NCBI RefSeq assembly: GCF_947489565.1
Contig: NZ_CANLEA010000017.1
Span: forward strand, 1-64,000
Source: an uncultured Kordia sp.
GTDB taxonomy: Bacteria > Bacteroidota > Bacteroidia > Flavobacteriales > Flavobacteriaceae
Reading direction: 5' to 3'
Length of the DNA stretch: 64,000 nucleotides
The notes below the pieces were generated by a model, which made no database searches, was not told the DNA's origin, and worked only from the letters and a program-made list of their open reading frames with translations. Made by a program: the position numbers and the translations under genes. Within the stretch, counting starts at the first letter, position 1, and the number at the start of each line of letters is the position of its first letter. Shown here one piece after another: positions 1 to 9,090 of this stretch.

Positions 1-70
1 CGTGAATTCGTGGTAAAAGTTAAAAGTCAAGAGTAAGCACAAAAAGCTAAGAGTTAAAAGTGTTGGGTTA
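1..70. repeat. Partial copy of dispersed intergenic repeat
   Basis: The segment carries the phrase 'ttcgtggtaaaagtt' followed by 'aaaagtcaagagtaagcac', which returns almost unchanged at 3109 and 3251. It runs into a stretch of degenerate 'aaatcaac' units (74-157) also seen near 2285, 3070, 3385 and 9660. It is cut by the window edge. It looks like non-coding repeat DNA rather than the start of the following gene. Confidence 0.6.
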
Positions 71-157
71 TGAGTGAAAAAAACAAATCAACAAATCAAC
101 AAATCAACGAATGAACAAATCAACAAAAATTCAGAACAAAGTAAGCTAAAAACAAAC

Positions 158-673
158 ATGCACAAATACATCAAAAACATACTTCCCATACTATTACTCA
201 TCGGTTTTACAAGCTGTTCATCACAACAAACAACTATGAAACTTCAAGAAAAACCACCATTTACGGTGCTATCTTCCTTTTCGCAACCATGGACTTCGGG
301 ACAAGAAGGCGGCGGAGGCGGACTCAATGTACACATGACTATTCAAAATCTAAATACAAAAAAAATCACGCTAAAGGATTTTTATTTTAGAGGCGAAAAG
401 ACAAAATTAGAAGACAATAGTACCAACAACAACGGATTATATGTAGCACGCTATCTAAAACCTGTTGAAAAAGAAATCATTCTACACAATGATCATAAAA
501 AAGAAGCCGGAAACGAACCGCCAAAATTACAGCCTAAATTTCCAGGCGAGTTAAAAAACAACGAAGGAATCATTAGTTATGAAGAAGATGGAAAACTAAA
601 ATATTACAAGCTTGAAAACATCATCTACAGATTCCCAATATACTATCCAAGCGCACCACCAAATAAGCAGTAA
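158..673 (+). CDS. Hypothetical lipoprotein
   Basis: This encodes a 171-residue protein of unknown function. It begins with a short basic stretch, a hydrophobic segment and a lipobox ending in Cys (GFTSC, near residue 20), so it is predicted to be a lipoprotein. A Gly-rich stretch (EGGGGGLN) follows near residue 50, and the rest is polar with no recognised domain. The frame stays open upstream to 74, but that part translates the 'aaatcaac' repeat into Asn/Gln/Lys-rich sequence, so the ATG at 158 directly before the signal peptide is chosen. It stands alone before the flippase gene. Confidence 0.7.
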   Translation: MHKYIKNILPILLLIGFTSCSSQQTTMKLQEKPPFTVLSSFSQPWTSGQEGGGGGLNVHMTIQNLNTKKITLKDFYFRGEKTKLEDNSTNNNGLYVARYLKPVEKEIILHNDHKKEAGNEPPKLQPKFPGELKNNEGIISYEEDGKLKYYKLENIIYRFPIYYPSAPPNKQ

Positions 674-715
674 ATATCGCATATATTCAAATCTCAATGA
701 TCATGTAAAAATCCT

Positions 716-747
716 TTTGGCAAAGCCCGTAGAAATCAATACTTTTG
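716..747 (+). promoter_or_regulatory. Bacteroidota-type promoter of the flippase gene
   Basis: TTTG at 716-719 and TACTTTTG at 740-747 are separated by 20 bp. This matches the Bacteroidota -33/-7 consensus TTTG / TAnnTTTG. The predicted transcription start is about 15 bases before the TTG start codon at 768, which supports that start. Confidence 0.6.
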
Positions 748-767
748 AAAGGTAAACAAAACATTCC

Positions 768-2231
768 TTGAGCGCACTAAAAAAGTTCTTCAAAGACACC
801 ATAATCTATGGAATTGCAGCAATACTACCACGTGCTGTCAATATTGGATTAGTCAGATTACATACCGACGCTTTTGGTTCAGAACGTTATGCGGTCAATA
901 CAGAATACTATGTATACGCAGCTTATCTGAATGCGTTGCTTACGTACGGAATGGAAACTGCATTCTTCCGATTCTTCAGTAAAGAACAAGAAAAAGGAAA
1001 AATCATTTCCACATCATTTATCAGTTTACTCTTTACAACGTTCATTTTCTTAGCTTTAGGCTTGACTTTTGCATCAGAAATCACACATTTTTTCGGATTT
1101 GAAAAAGTAATGTATGTCAAAATTTTGGTGTGGACAGTATTTTTAGACACCATTGTCGTCATTCCATTTGCCTACTTGCGTGTAACCAACAGGCCGATTC
1201 GCTTTGCGGGAATCAAAATTGCAAACATTGTATTTCTAGCTGTGCTAAACATACTTTTCTTATGGGCAATTCCAAATGGAATCCTTTCGGAAGGAATGTT
1301 GCCAGATGCGCTCAACTTCTATGTAGATGGAGAACCAGAAGTTATATATATATTCTTAGCAAATGTATTTGCAAGTCTATTGACGCTTATATTATTACTG
1401 CCGAATATTCTCAAAATCAAATGGACGTATGATTTCAGTATTCTAAAACGACTCTTAATTTACGGATCGCCTATAATGGTAGGAAGTTTGGCATTTGTAA
1501 CTAATGAAAACATTGACAAGCTCTTTTTAGGAGAATTTATTGGCGATGCCGAAATGGGAAAATACTCTGGCTGTTACAAACTTGGAGTCTTCATGACCTT
1601 GTACATCATGGCATTTCGATTAGGTGCAGAACCTTTCTTTTTCAATCATGCAAAAGAAAAAAATGCTAAAAATAACTATGCTACCATTCTCAAATGGTTT
1701 ACCATATTTGGAGCAATCTTTATGTTAGTTGTGGTGGCTTATATTGACATTTTTGCAAATATTCTCATCAGTAAAAAAGAATACTTAGACGCATTGGCCA
1801 TTGTGCCTATCATTCTCTTGGCAAATCTCTGTTTGGGAATCTATAACAATCTCTCCATTTGGTACAAACTCACAGACAAAACAAAGTACGGAATGTACAT
1901 TTCTATTTTTGGTGCGATGGTAACGATCGTATTCAACTTACTAATGATTCCAATCATAGGATTCATGGCATCAGCTTGGGCAACATTAGTTGCATACGGA
2001 AGCATGATGGTTATTTCGTATTTCCTTGGACAAAAGCATTATGCTGTACCATACAATATCAAACAAATAGGAGGATACGTCATACTAGCTACAGCATTTA
2101 CAGCAATCGTTTTCTATGACGGAGTTCGAGGAAATTATATCCTTGTGACTGCATTAGTTTTAGTATTTTTGGCAATAATATATTTAGCCGAACGAAAAGA
2201 ATTAAAACGCTTATTACGAAAAGGCTCTTAG
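768..2231 (+). CDS. Oligosaccharide flippase / polysaccharide biosynthesis protein
   Basis: The 487-residue product is hydrophobic along its whole length, with about 12-14 predicted membrane segments. It resembles the Wzx/RfbX branch of the MOP flippase superfamily, which moves lipid-linked oligosaccharides across the inner membrane. Length and the pattern of paired helices fit; the assignment rests on overall character, since these proteins lack sharp motifs. The start is a TTG placed shortly after a good promoter at 716-747. It is followed by dut and a sugar nucleotidyltransferase, which suits a role in envelope polysaccharide synthesis. Confidence 0.8.
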   Translation: MSALKKFFKDTIIYGIAAILPRAVNIGLVRLHTDAFGSERYAVNTEYYVYAAYLNALLTYGMETAFFRFFSKEQEKGKIISTSFISLLFTTFIFLALGLTFASEITHFFGFEKVMYVKILVWTVFLDTIVVIPFAYLRVTNRPIRFAGIKIANIVFLAVLNILFLWAIPNGILSEGMLPDALNFYVDGEPEVIYIFLANVFASLLTLILLLPNILKIKWTYDFSILKRLLIYGSPIMVGSLAFVTNENIDKLFLGEFIGDAEMGKYSGCYKLGVFMTLYIMAFRLGAEPFFFNHAKEKNAKNNYATILKWFTIFGAIFMLVVVAYIDIFANILISKKEYLDALAIVPIILLANLCLGIYNNLSIWYKLTDKTKYGMYISIFGAMVTIVFNLLMIPIIGFMASAWATLVAYGSMMVISYFLGQKHYAVPYNIKQIGGYVILATAFTAIVFYDGVRGNYILVTALVLVFLAIIYLAERKELKRLLRKGS

Positions 2232-2387
2232 TGGTGAAATACTAAATGTTAAATGCTGAATTTTAAATGTAAAAGTATTTAAAAAAGCAAATCAACAAAT
2301 TGACAAAAAAACAGATTAACGAATTAACAAAAAGACAAATAAAAAAGTCAAAGACCCAAGACCCAAGACCTAAAAAAGTATCAAACA

Positions 2388-2822
2388 ATGACCATAAAAA
2401 TCATCAACAAATCCCAACACGCATTACCACACTATGAAACGTTGGCTTCCGCCGGAATGGACTTACGTGCAAACCTTTCGGAGTCAGTTACCTTAGAACC
2501 AATGGACAGAGCCATCATAAAAACAGGATTGTTCATCGAATTACCAATAGGATTCGAAGCACAAGTACGTCCAAGAAGCGGATTAGCCGCAAAAAAAGGA
2601 ATCACAGTACTCAATGCTCCTGGAACTGTTGATGCAGATTACAGAGGAGAAATTGGTGTAATTCTTGTCAATCTATCCAAAGAAGCATTTACGGTAGAAA
2701 ATGGAGAACGCATCGCGCAATTAGTCATTGCAAAACATGAACGTGCCGAATGGCAAGAAGTATCCGAACTCTCAGAAACAGACAGAGGCGCTGGCGGATT
2801 TGGAAGCACAGGAACGAAATAG
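2388..2822 (+). CDS. dut: dUTP diphosphatase
   Basis: This 144-residue enzyme hydrolyses dUTP to dUMP and PPi, keeping uracil out of DNA and feeding dTMP synthesis. All five trimeric dUTPase motifs can be read: AGMDLRA (22-28), RPRSGLA (61-67), [11 protein letters not shown] (79-89, with the catalytic Asp), GERIAQLVI (106-114) and the C-terminal [10 protein letters not shown] (133-142), which closes over the nucleotide. Length is normal for the family. The gaps on both sides are filled with repeats, so it may be transcribed alone or with the flippase. Confidence 0.96.
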   Translation: MTIKIINKSQHALPHYETLASAGMDLRANLSESVTLEPMDRAIIKTGLFIELPIGFEAQVRPRSGLAAKKGITVLNAPGTVDADYRGEIGVILVNLSKEAFTVENGERIAQLVIAKHERAEWQEVSELSETDRGAGGFGSTGTK

Positions 2823-2904
2823 TATTAAATGCTAAATGTTGAATGTAAAATTTTAAATTAAAACAGGATTCTCAGAAACCTAATCACTAAAAAACACAAA
2901 ACAT

Positions 2905-2969
2905 CACTTCGAGTGATTTTTGTCATATCGAGCTCAGTCTAGATAGATAGAAAATTGTATCGAGAAGTA
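2905..2969. repeat. REP-like imperfect palindrome
   Basis: The segment opens with 'acttcgagtgattttt' and closes with 'tatcgagaagt', forming an imperfect hairpin with 'atatcgagctcagtc' inside. Related fragments such as 'atatcgagcggagtcgag' occur near 8593. Such elements are common between flavobacterial genes. The remaining gap to 3026 shows no gene. Confidence 0.4.
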
Positions 2970-3025
2970 CTCTGAAAGTATAAAGGCATTAGGTTTTGGG
3001 CAATAGGTATTAGTAACTTTCACAA

Positions 3026-3376
3026 GAAGCAACAGATAACAAATCAATAAAAAAACTCACAAGAGTAAGCAAAAACCAAATCAACAAATCAACGAATCAA
3101 CAAAAAACATTCGTGCATTCGTGGTAAAAGTTAAAAGTCAAGAGTAAGCACGAAAAACTAAGCTAAGAGTTAAAAGCGTTGAATTAAGAGATTAACAAAC
3201 AGACAAATCAGCAAAAAACTCACAAGAGTAAGCATAAATCAATAAAAAAGATTCGTGCATTCGTGGTAAAAGTTAAAAGTCAAGAGTAAGCACGAAAAGC
3301 TAAGCTAAGAGTTAAAAGCGTTGAGTTAAGAGATTAACAAACAGACAAATCAACAAAAAACTCACAAGAGTAAGCA
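3026..3376. repeat. Tandem intergenic repeats (about 142-bp unit)
   Basis: A full unit starts at 3109 ('attcgtgcattcgtgg'), and a second, nearly identical copy starts at 3251. Both end in 'cacaagagtaagca' (to about 3234 and 3376). The tail of an earlier copy lies at 3026-3108. The two full copies differ at only a few positions over roughly 125 bases. No long ORF crosses the block. The rest of this gap, up to the start codon at 3499, is further 'aaatcaac'-type sequence. Confidence 0.75.
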
Positions 3377-3498
3377 AAAGCCAAATCAACAAATTAACGA
3401 ATCAACAAAAAAACCAAATTGACAAAAAACAGTCAAAAGATAACAACAATAAAAACTAGCGGCGAAAGCCAACAGTAAAACCTAAACAACAACAAGAG

Positions 3499-4515
3499 AT
3501 GAAAATAATAGTACCTATGGCAGGAAGAGGTTCACGCCTTCGTCCACATACACTTACGGTTCCAAAACCATTAATTCCCATTGCCGGAAAACCAATTGTT
3601 CACCGATTAGTTTCTGATATCGCAAAAGTATTAGGAGAACCTATCGAAGAAGTAGCATTTGTATTAGGAGATCCAGCATTTTTTGGAGATGATGTGGTAG
3701 AAAGTCTAACGGAATTAGCAGAAAGTTTAGGAGCAAAAGCAAGTATCTATCGCCAAGATCAACCGTTAGGAACAGGTCATGCTATTATGTGTGCAAAAGA
3801 TTCTTTATCAGGTCCAGCCGTAATTGCTTATGCTGATACTTTAATAAGAGCAGATTTTAATTTGGACAAAGATGCCGATGCAGCTATTTGGGTAAAACAA
3901 GTAGAGCGTCCAGAAGCATACGGAGTTGTAAAATTAAATGACAACAACGAAATCATAGAATTGGTAGAAAAACCAGCAGAATTTGTATCAGATTTAGCGG
4001 TGATCGGAATATACTATTTTAAAGATGTGGGCGTTCTCAAAGAAGAGTTGCAATACGTATTAGACAATAATATCATTCACGGTGGCGAATACCAGATTAA
4101 TGACGGAATCAAAGGAATGATGGCAAAAGGACGTCGTTTTGTGACTGGGAAAGTAGACGAGTGGATGGACTGTGGAAACAAAAACGTAACCGTAGAAACG
4201 AATGGAAAAATACTAGGGTTTTTACAAGCTGATGGCGAAAAATTAGTGGCAGATTCTGCACAAGTAATCAACTCAGAAATCATTCCACCATGCTATATCG
4301 GTGAAAATGTAGTCATTAAAAATTCTACAGTAGGACCAAATGTTTCCGTAGGAGACCATACACAATTAGAAAATGTAAGTCTTAAAAATAGCTTAATACA
4401 AACCAATTCTACGGTAAAAAATGCTAATTTAGACGAAGCTATGATTGGAAACCATGCAAAATTTGATGGAAATTTCACTAAAATTAGTATTGGAGACTAT
4501 TCAAGCTTGGAATAA
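3499..4515 (+). CDS. Sugar-1-phosphate nucleotidyltransferase
   Basis: This 338-residue enzyme activates a sugar phosphate with a nucleoside triphosphate to give an NDP-sugar and PPi. The N-terminal Rossmann-like NTP-transferase domain (1-235) starts with the signature MAGRGSRLRP and has the sugar-site segment VEKP near 158. The C-terminal part (about 245-338) shows hexapeptide-type repeats of a left-handed beta helix (IGENVVIKN, VGPNVSVGD). The exact sugar and nucleotide cannot be read from the sequence. It leads a tight plus-strand gene series to 8126, with only three bases before the next start. Confidence 0.88.
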   Translation: MKIIVPMAGRGSRLRPHTLTVPKPLIPIAGKPIVHRLVSDIAKVLGEPIEEVAFVLGDPAFFGDDVVESLTELAESLGAKASIYRQDQPLGTGHAIMCAKDSLSGPAVIAYADTLIRADFNLDKDADAAIWVKQVERPEAYGVVKLNDNNEIIELVEKPAEFVSDLAVIGIYYFKDVGVLKEELQYVLDNNIIHGGEYQINDGIKGMMAKGRRFVTGKVDEWMDCGNKNVTVETNGKILGFLQADGEKLVADSAQVINSEIIPPCYIGENVVIKNSTVGPNVSVGDHTQLENVSLKNSLIQTNSTVKNANLDEAMIGNHAKFDGNFTKISIGDYSSLE

Positions 4516-4518
4516 TAA

Positions 4519-5154
4519 TTGAGTACAATACAGATAAAGAAAATAATTTTAGTACTATGTATCTTTATAAGTCTTCAAACCTTTGCGCAGCATGGTTGGA
4601 CAGAAGGAACATTGTATTTAAAAAATGGAACGGCAAAAAACGGACTCATTAAGTTTCCAAGAGTTTCTAAAGATTTGATTTCTTTCAGTGGAAAACAAAG
4701 AGTAAAATTCAAAAAAAATAAAAAGGCAAAAAAGGAAAAATTTGATCACAAACAAGTAGATAAAGTTGTCTTTACGTATGAGAATTCAGAAACTGCTGTT
4801 TACAAATATATAGCGGTTTCTAAAAATAAACATGAGCTTTTTAAGGTCATCACAAAAGGAAGCGCAACGTTATATGCGCGAAGTGTAAGTTATACATCAT
4901 CGCCAGCGGTATTTCATCCAGGAACTATGCAGCCTATAATGTATGACTTTAATGATTTTGATGAATTTTATGTATTAAAAAAAGGTGAAAAAATAGCACT
5001 ACCTTTAATCACCATACGTATTTCCAGATCGTTTAAGAAAAGAGCGATGGAATATTTTGCCGATTGCCCAAGTATAGTAGCAAAACTAAAAGACAAAACC
5101 TACCGAAAACAAGATGTGGAAACGGTTGTAAAAGCATATAATAACTGCAATTAA
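4519..5154 (+). CDS. Hypothetical exported protein
   Basis: This encodes a 211-residue protein of unknown function. It has an N-terminal hydrophobic segment ending at about residue 23 (TFAQ), consistent with Sec export. The mature part is basic and beta-rich, with a Lys cluster (KKNKKAKKEK) near residue 63. The start is TTG, three bases after the previous stop, so translational coupling is likely. Its place between a nucleotidyltransferase and a TPR protein suggests envelope biogenesis, but no motif supports a specific role. Confidence 0.75.
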   Translation: MSTIQIKKIILVLCIFISLQTFAQHGWTEGTLYLKNGTAKNGLIKFPRVSKDLISFSGKQRVKFKKNKKAKKEKFDHKQVDKVVFTYENSETAVYKYIAVSKNKHELFKVITKGSATLYARSVSYTSSPAVFHPGTMQPIMYDFNDFDEFYVLKKGEKIALPLITIRISRSFKKRAMEYFADCPSIVAKLKDKTYRKQDVETVVKAYNNCN

Positions 5155-5166
5155 ACTAAAAGACAG

Positions 5167-6096
5167 ATGAAAAAATACATGTACATACTATTACTTTCAG
5201 GAATGCTATTCACAATTCCTGCGTTTGTACATGCACAAGAAGAAGAAAGTGCCGAAATTTCACTAGAAGAAAACATAGACGATTTTCAAGAACATTTCTT
5301 TGAAGCGCTAAAACAACGCGGTATTGAAAACTTTGATCGTGCTGTAGATGAATTGCTGAAATGCCAGAAAATAGACAACAGCGCAGCGATTTCTTTTGAG
5401 CTGGGAAAAAACTATTTCTCACTCAAAGAATATGACAAAGCGAAAGAATCGTTTCAAACGGCAGTCAACAAAAAACCACAAAATCAATGGTATCTTACGG
5501 GCTTATTCAATGTGCAAGTCAAAATGGGCGAACGTGAAGAAGCTTTAGACACTGGAAAAAAAGTAGTACGACTCAATCCAATATTTAGAGAAGAAATTGC
5601 CAAAGTATATGTTGGAATGCGCGAATACAAAAAAGCGCTAAAGGAACTTGAAAAACTTCAAAAAAGTGGCGGATTATCATTTACAGCTGCCAATATGAAG
5701 TTGATGTTGGAAAAACAAGTCCGCAAAAAAAAGAAGTCCGATGGTAAAGTTGCTGACATTATCGATCAAACACCAAAACCTAGAGTTAGAGGCGATGGCA
5801 AAATATTAGATCAAGTAAAAGACGCTTTACAAACCAAATCATATGAAGCTGCAAATCGATTGGCTAAACTTGGTTTGAGTGACTTTCCTTCGCAACCAAA
5901 ACTATATCTATACAATGCAAAGGCATTAAATGCGTTAAAAGAATACAAGCAAGCGATAGAAATGCTTGAAATTGGGTTGGATTATATTATTGATGATGCG
6001 CCACTTGAAAAAGAATTCTATCAAACCTTTGTTGACGCATACAAGAAAATGGGCAACTCCAAAAAGGAAAAATTTTACCGTAAAAAAATACAATAA
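5167..6096 (+). CDS. Exported tetratricopeptide repeat protein
   Basis: The 309-residue protein has a cleavable signal peptide (ending near FVHAQ, residue 23) followed by TPR units. One group covers about 40-180 (ALKQRGIENFDRA, ELGKNYFSLKEYDKA) and another covers 215-305. A Lys-rich linker near 182-195 separates the two arrays. TPRs mediate protein-protein contacts, so it is probably a periplasmic scaffold. It lies 12 bases after the preceding gene and 27 before the DUF4292 gene, in the same apparent operon. Confidence 0.85.
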   Translation: MKKYMYILLLSGMLFTIPAFVHAQEEESAEISLEENIDDFQEHFFEALKQRGIENFDRAVDELLKCQKIDNSAAISFELGKNYFSLKEYDKAKESFQTAVNKKPQNQWYLTGLFNVQVKMGEREEALDTGKKVVRLNPIFREEIAKVYVGMREYKKALKELEKLQKSGGLSFTAANMKLMLEKQVRKKKKSDGKVADIIDQTPKPRVRGDGKILDQVKDALQTKSYEAANRLAKLGLSDFPSQPKLYLYNAKALNALKEYKQAIEMLEIGLDYIIDDAPLEKEFYQTFVDAYKKMGNSKKEKFYRKKIQ

Positions 6097-6123
6097 GCGT
6101 TTTCGCACATTAAAATAAAACAT

Positions 6124-6894
6124 TTGAAAAACAGAATTCACATCTATATCACTAGTATGGTATTACTCTTTTTAGTAGGTTGTACGTCTACAAAAACAGT
6201 AGTGTCTTCGGGTGAAGTTACCAATCTGTCTACCAAAAATATCATCAAAAACCATTACCGAAATAGCTTAAAATTCAAAACGATTCGTGGGAAACTAAAA
6301 GTGAATTTTGATGATGGAAAAATGCAAGATAACTTCACGCTAAGTCTACGCATGGAAAAAGACAAAGCCATTTGGATTAGCGCGAAACTATCTTTTGTAA
6401 AAATATACATGACGCCGAATGAAGTAAAATTCTATAGCAAATTGGATAATACTTATTTTGTGGGCGATTTTAAACTCATCAGTAAATTTATTGGAACTGA
6501 ATTGGATTTTGAGAAAGTACAAAACTTACTAATTGGTGATGCACTATTCAATCTAAAAAAAGAAAAATTTGACTCGGAAGTTGTCGATAAAACCTATGCG
6601 TTAATTCCGAAGGAAGATTTTGAACTTTTCAAACGCTTATTCTTTTTAGATGCGTTTCATTTCAAAGTAAAAAAGCAACAATTAGCACAAAAGCAAGAAC
6701 AACGTTTGCTTACCATTGAATATCCAACATACCAAGAAATAACAGGACAAGCATTTCCGAAAAATGTAGAAATAAAAGCGGAAGAACTCAATAAAACTAC
6801 AAAAATTGAGGTCGAATATCGCAAAGTAACATTCAACGAAAAAGTGCGTTTTCCGTTTAAAATTCCAAGTGGATATACCGAAATAAAAATCTAG
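6124..6894 (+). CDS. DUF4292 family lipoprotein
   Basis: This 256-residue protein has a lipobox (FLVGC, Cys at residue 20) after a TTG start. The mature part matches the look of DUF4292: a LolA/LolB-like beta-sheet fold with the segment RGKLKVNFDDGKMQDNF near 60 and IWISAKLSFVKIYMTPNEVK near 85. Members are found widely in Bacteroidota, usually beside a TPR protein and an M23/EnvC protein, as here. A role in outer-membrane lipoprotein or envelope transport is suggested by the fold only. The stop TAG shares its last base with the GTG start of the next gene. Confidence 0.82.
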   Translation: MKNRIHIYITSMVLLFLVGCTSTKTVVSSGEVTNLSTKNIIKNHYRNSLKFKTIRGKLKVNFDDGKMQDNFTLSLRMEKDKAIWISAKLSFVKIYMTPNEVKFYSKLDNTYFVGDFKLISKFIGTELDFEKVQNLLIGDALFNLKKEKFDSEVVDKTYALIPKEDFELFKRLFFLDAFHFKVKKQQLAQKQEQRLLTIEYPTYQEITGQAFPKNVEIKAEELNKTTKIEVEYRKVTFNEKVRFPFKIPSGYTEIKI

Positions 6895-8126
6895 TGAAGT
6901 CAATATTTAACAAACATATCATTCGAAAAATTACAGTAGTCTTACTTTTATTGGTAAGTACTGCAAGTATGGCGCAGGACAAAAAGCAAGAATTAGAAGC
7001 TATGCGTCAGCGTTTGCAAAAAGAAATACGACTGATCAATAAATTGATTCGCAAAAACACCTCTAAAACGAAATTTATTGTTGAAGATGTGCAAAGCTTA
7101 AATCATAAAATTCGTGTAAAGCGTGATTTGATTAAAGTGATGAATCGTCAAACGAATCTATTGACGAGTCAAATCAATAACAACATCAAGAAAATAGCAG
7201 ACTTACGAGACGATTTAACGAAGCTAAAAGCGGACTATGCTGAAATGATTCGAAAGACTTACAAAAGTCGTTCAGAACAGAGTAGATTGATGTTTTTACT
7301 TTCGTCGGAAAGCTTCCTGCAAGCCTACAAACGTGTGCAATACATGAAACAATACACGGACTATCGCAAGAAGCAAGGAGAAGCTATTGTGGTTCGTACC
7401 AAAGAATTGCAAGAGCTCAACAAAACCTATTCGGAACAAAAAAAGGAAAAAGAAGCACTCATTGTCGAAAACCGAAAAGTGCAAAAAGAATTCGAGAAGG
7501 AAAAAAAGATACAAAACGAAATGTTGACGTCGTTGCGAAAAGACAAAAACAAATACGCAGCACAAGTCCGAAAAAAGCAACAACAAGCAGATGAAATTGA
7601 TCGTCAAATAGACAAAATTATCCGTGATGCCATTGCGAGTTCCAACAAAAAAGCTGGAAAAACCACTACAAGCAAAACCTATGCATTAACTCCAGAAGCC
7701 AAAGCCATTGGAAGCAGTTTTGCAGCCAACAAAGGAAAGCATATTTGGCCAGTTGCCGAAGGAACCAAAGTACGTGGTTATGGAAACTATCGCGATGTTG
7801 TAAACCCGAATGTAACACGTGTGAGTAATGGAGTGATCATTGCTACAAATCAAGGTGAAACTGTACGTGCTGTTTACAAAGGAGAAATCACCAGAATATT
7901 CACTACAAAAGAAGGTGTAAAATGTGTCTTAATTCGTCATGGAAGTTACTTTACAACCTATTTCGGACTTCGATCGGTTTCTGTAAAAACAGGTGATAAA
8001 GTTTCTAAAAAGCAGCAAATCGGAACAATGTTTACGAATAAAAGTAACGGAAAAACGGAACTTAAATTCACAGTCTTCAAAAACACTACACGTTTAAATC
8101 CAGAAACTTGGTTGTATAGAATGTAG
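6894..8126 (+). CDS. EnvC-like murein hydrolase activator (degenerate M23 domain)
   Basis: The 410-residue protein has a signal peptide, a long coiled coil (about 27-250, rich in Lys, Glu and Gln) and a C-terminal LytM/M23 domain (about 285-410). The M23 zinc ligands appear lost: the usual HxGID is replaced by SNGVII, the YxHL motif by YFGL, and the HLHFE-type motif by ELKF. The coiled coil plus inactive LytM fold is the EnvC arrangement, in which the protein activates cell-wall amidases at division. The start is GTG, overlapping the previous stop by one base. It is the last gene of the series. Confidence 0.85.
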   Translation: MKSIFNKHIIRKITVVLLLLVSTASMAQDKKQELEAMRQRLQKEIRLINKLIRKNTSKTKFIVEDVQSLNHKIRVKRDLIKVMNRQTNLLTSQINNNIKKIADLRDDLTKLKADYAEMIRKTYKSRSEQSRLMFLLSSESFLQAYKRVQYMKQYTDYRKKQGEAIVVRTKELQELNKTYSEQKKEKEALIVENRKVQKEFEKEKKIQNEMLTSLRKDKNKYAAQVRKKQQQADEIDRQIDKIIRDAIASSNKKAGKTTTSKTYALTPEAKAIGSSFAANKGKHIWPVAEGTKVRGYGNYRDVVNPNVTRVSNGVIIATNQGETVRAVYKGEITRIFTTKEGVKCVLIRHGSYFTTYFGLRSVSVKTGDKVSKKQQIGTMFTNKSNGKTELKFTVFKNTTRLNPETWLYRM

Positions 8127-8163
8127 CAAAGCTACACTGAGCGGAGCTAGAGTATATTTGGCA

Positions 8164-8190
8164 TCAAAAAAACGGACTCAAAAAAGTCCG
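8164..8190 (-). terminator. Terminator of the peptide gene at 8222
   Basis: On the minus strand a six-pair stem (CGGACT / AGTCCG) is followed by seven T's. It lies 32 bases beyond the stop of the minus-strand peptide gene. On the plus strand no T-run follows the stem, so it serves the minus strand best. Confidence 0.6.
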
Positions 8191-8221
8191 CTTCATTCAT
8201 CAATACTATTTCCTAGGTTTG

Positions 8222-8416
8222 CTATCCAATAGGCGCAGGTTCCCAAGTATCTGTATTATTGCAACAGCTAGTGCCTCCTTGGCATGGAGCCATCGTACTT
8301 AATGTACCGTCATATGACAGAATAGTTTCATAGGTTTTTCCGCCAAGAACTTCATAGCTTAAATTAGAGATGCTTTTTTTGTTGAGTCGTAACTCTTTCA
8401 AATTTTGCTTTTTCAT
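8222..8416 (-). CDS. Lanthipeptide-type precursor peptide (leader/GG family)
   Basis: This 64-residue peptide has the leader pattern shared by five other small genes here: MKKQNLKELRLNKKSISNL, then LGG at 24-26. The leader resembles the class I lanthipeptide leader family of Bacteroidota (LxLxKKxIxxL). The C-terminal part after GG has Cys45, Cys51 and Cys52, several Ser/Thr and ends in Pro-Ile-Gly. No modification enzymes are adjacent. Cleavage after GG is inferred. A perfect inverted repeat lies just upstream of the start, and a terminator follows. Confidence 0.75.
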   Translation of the reverse strand: MKKQNLKELRLNKKSISNLSYEVLGGKTYETILSYDGTLSTMAPCQGGTSCCNNTDTWEPAPIG

Positions 8417-8423
8417 AATGGTA

Positions 8424-8459
8424 ATGTTTTAATATTAATGGTGTTCAATATTAAAACAT
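8424..8459 (-). promoter_or_regulatory. 13-bp perfect inverted repeat in peptide-gene leader
   Basis: The arms atgttttaatatt (8424-8436) and aatattaaaacat (8447-8459) are perfectly complementary around a 10-base loop. The element ends only eight bases before the start codon at 8416. It could be an operator for a dimeric regulator or an RNA hairpin controlling translation. Confidence 0.5.
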
Positions 8460-8640
8460 ACAATCAAAAAGTAAGTCCTGCAAAATGTAGTATTTATTGA
8501 TTTTATTGTTGGGGTAAACTTATTTTTAGTTCTATCTAAAAATATAATTAGATGAAATTTTAAAGTAATAAAAGTGCATTATTTTTTGAGATATCATATC
8601 GAGCGGAGTCGAGATGCAAAAACAAAAAAAAGCTAAAAAA

Positions 8641-9090
8641 ATTCATGTATTCGTGATAAAAAAGACCAACTCAAAAGGTAAAAACATATAAAGAGATAAG
8701 ATGCTGCATCAAGTTCAGTATGACGTAAAGACAAAAATCTAGTTACTAAAAAAAATTCGTGTATTCGTGACAAAAGATATCAACTCAAAAGGCAAAAACA
8801 TATAAAGAGATAAGATGCTGCATCAAGTTCAAAATGACGTAAATACAAACGTCTAGTTACTAAAAAAATTCGTGTATTCGTGACAAAAAAGACCAACTCA
8901 AAAGGTAAAAACATATAAAACAGATGAGATGCTGCATCAAGTTCAAAATGATGTAAAGACAAACGTCTAATTACTAAAAATAATTCGTGTATTCGTGACA
9001 AAAAAGACCAACTCAAAAGTCAAAAGCATATAAAGAGATAAGATGTTGCATCAAGTTCAGCATGACGCAAAACCCCGAAAAGCTATAATA
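8641..9090. repeat. Tandem array of ~113-bp units
   Basis: Units begin with 'attcgtgtattcgtga' at 8641 (variant attcatg), 8755, 8868 and 8983, with the next such start at 9091, giving spacings of 114, 113, 115 and 108 bp. Each holds 'accaactcaaaaggtaaaaa', 'gatgctgcatcaagttca' and a 'taattactaaa'-like end. The 'gctgcatcaagttcagcatgac' theme resembles REP-like elements common in Bacteroidota. ORFs crossing it are hydrophobic, Phe-rich artefacts. Bases 8460-8640 show no gene. Confidence 0.8.
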
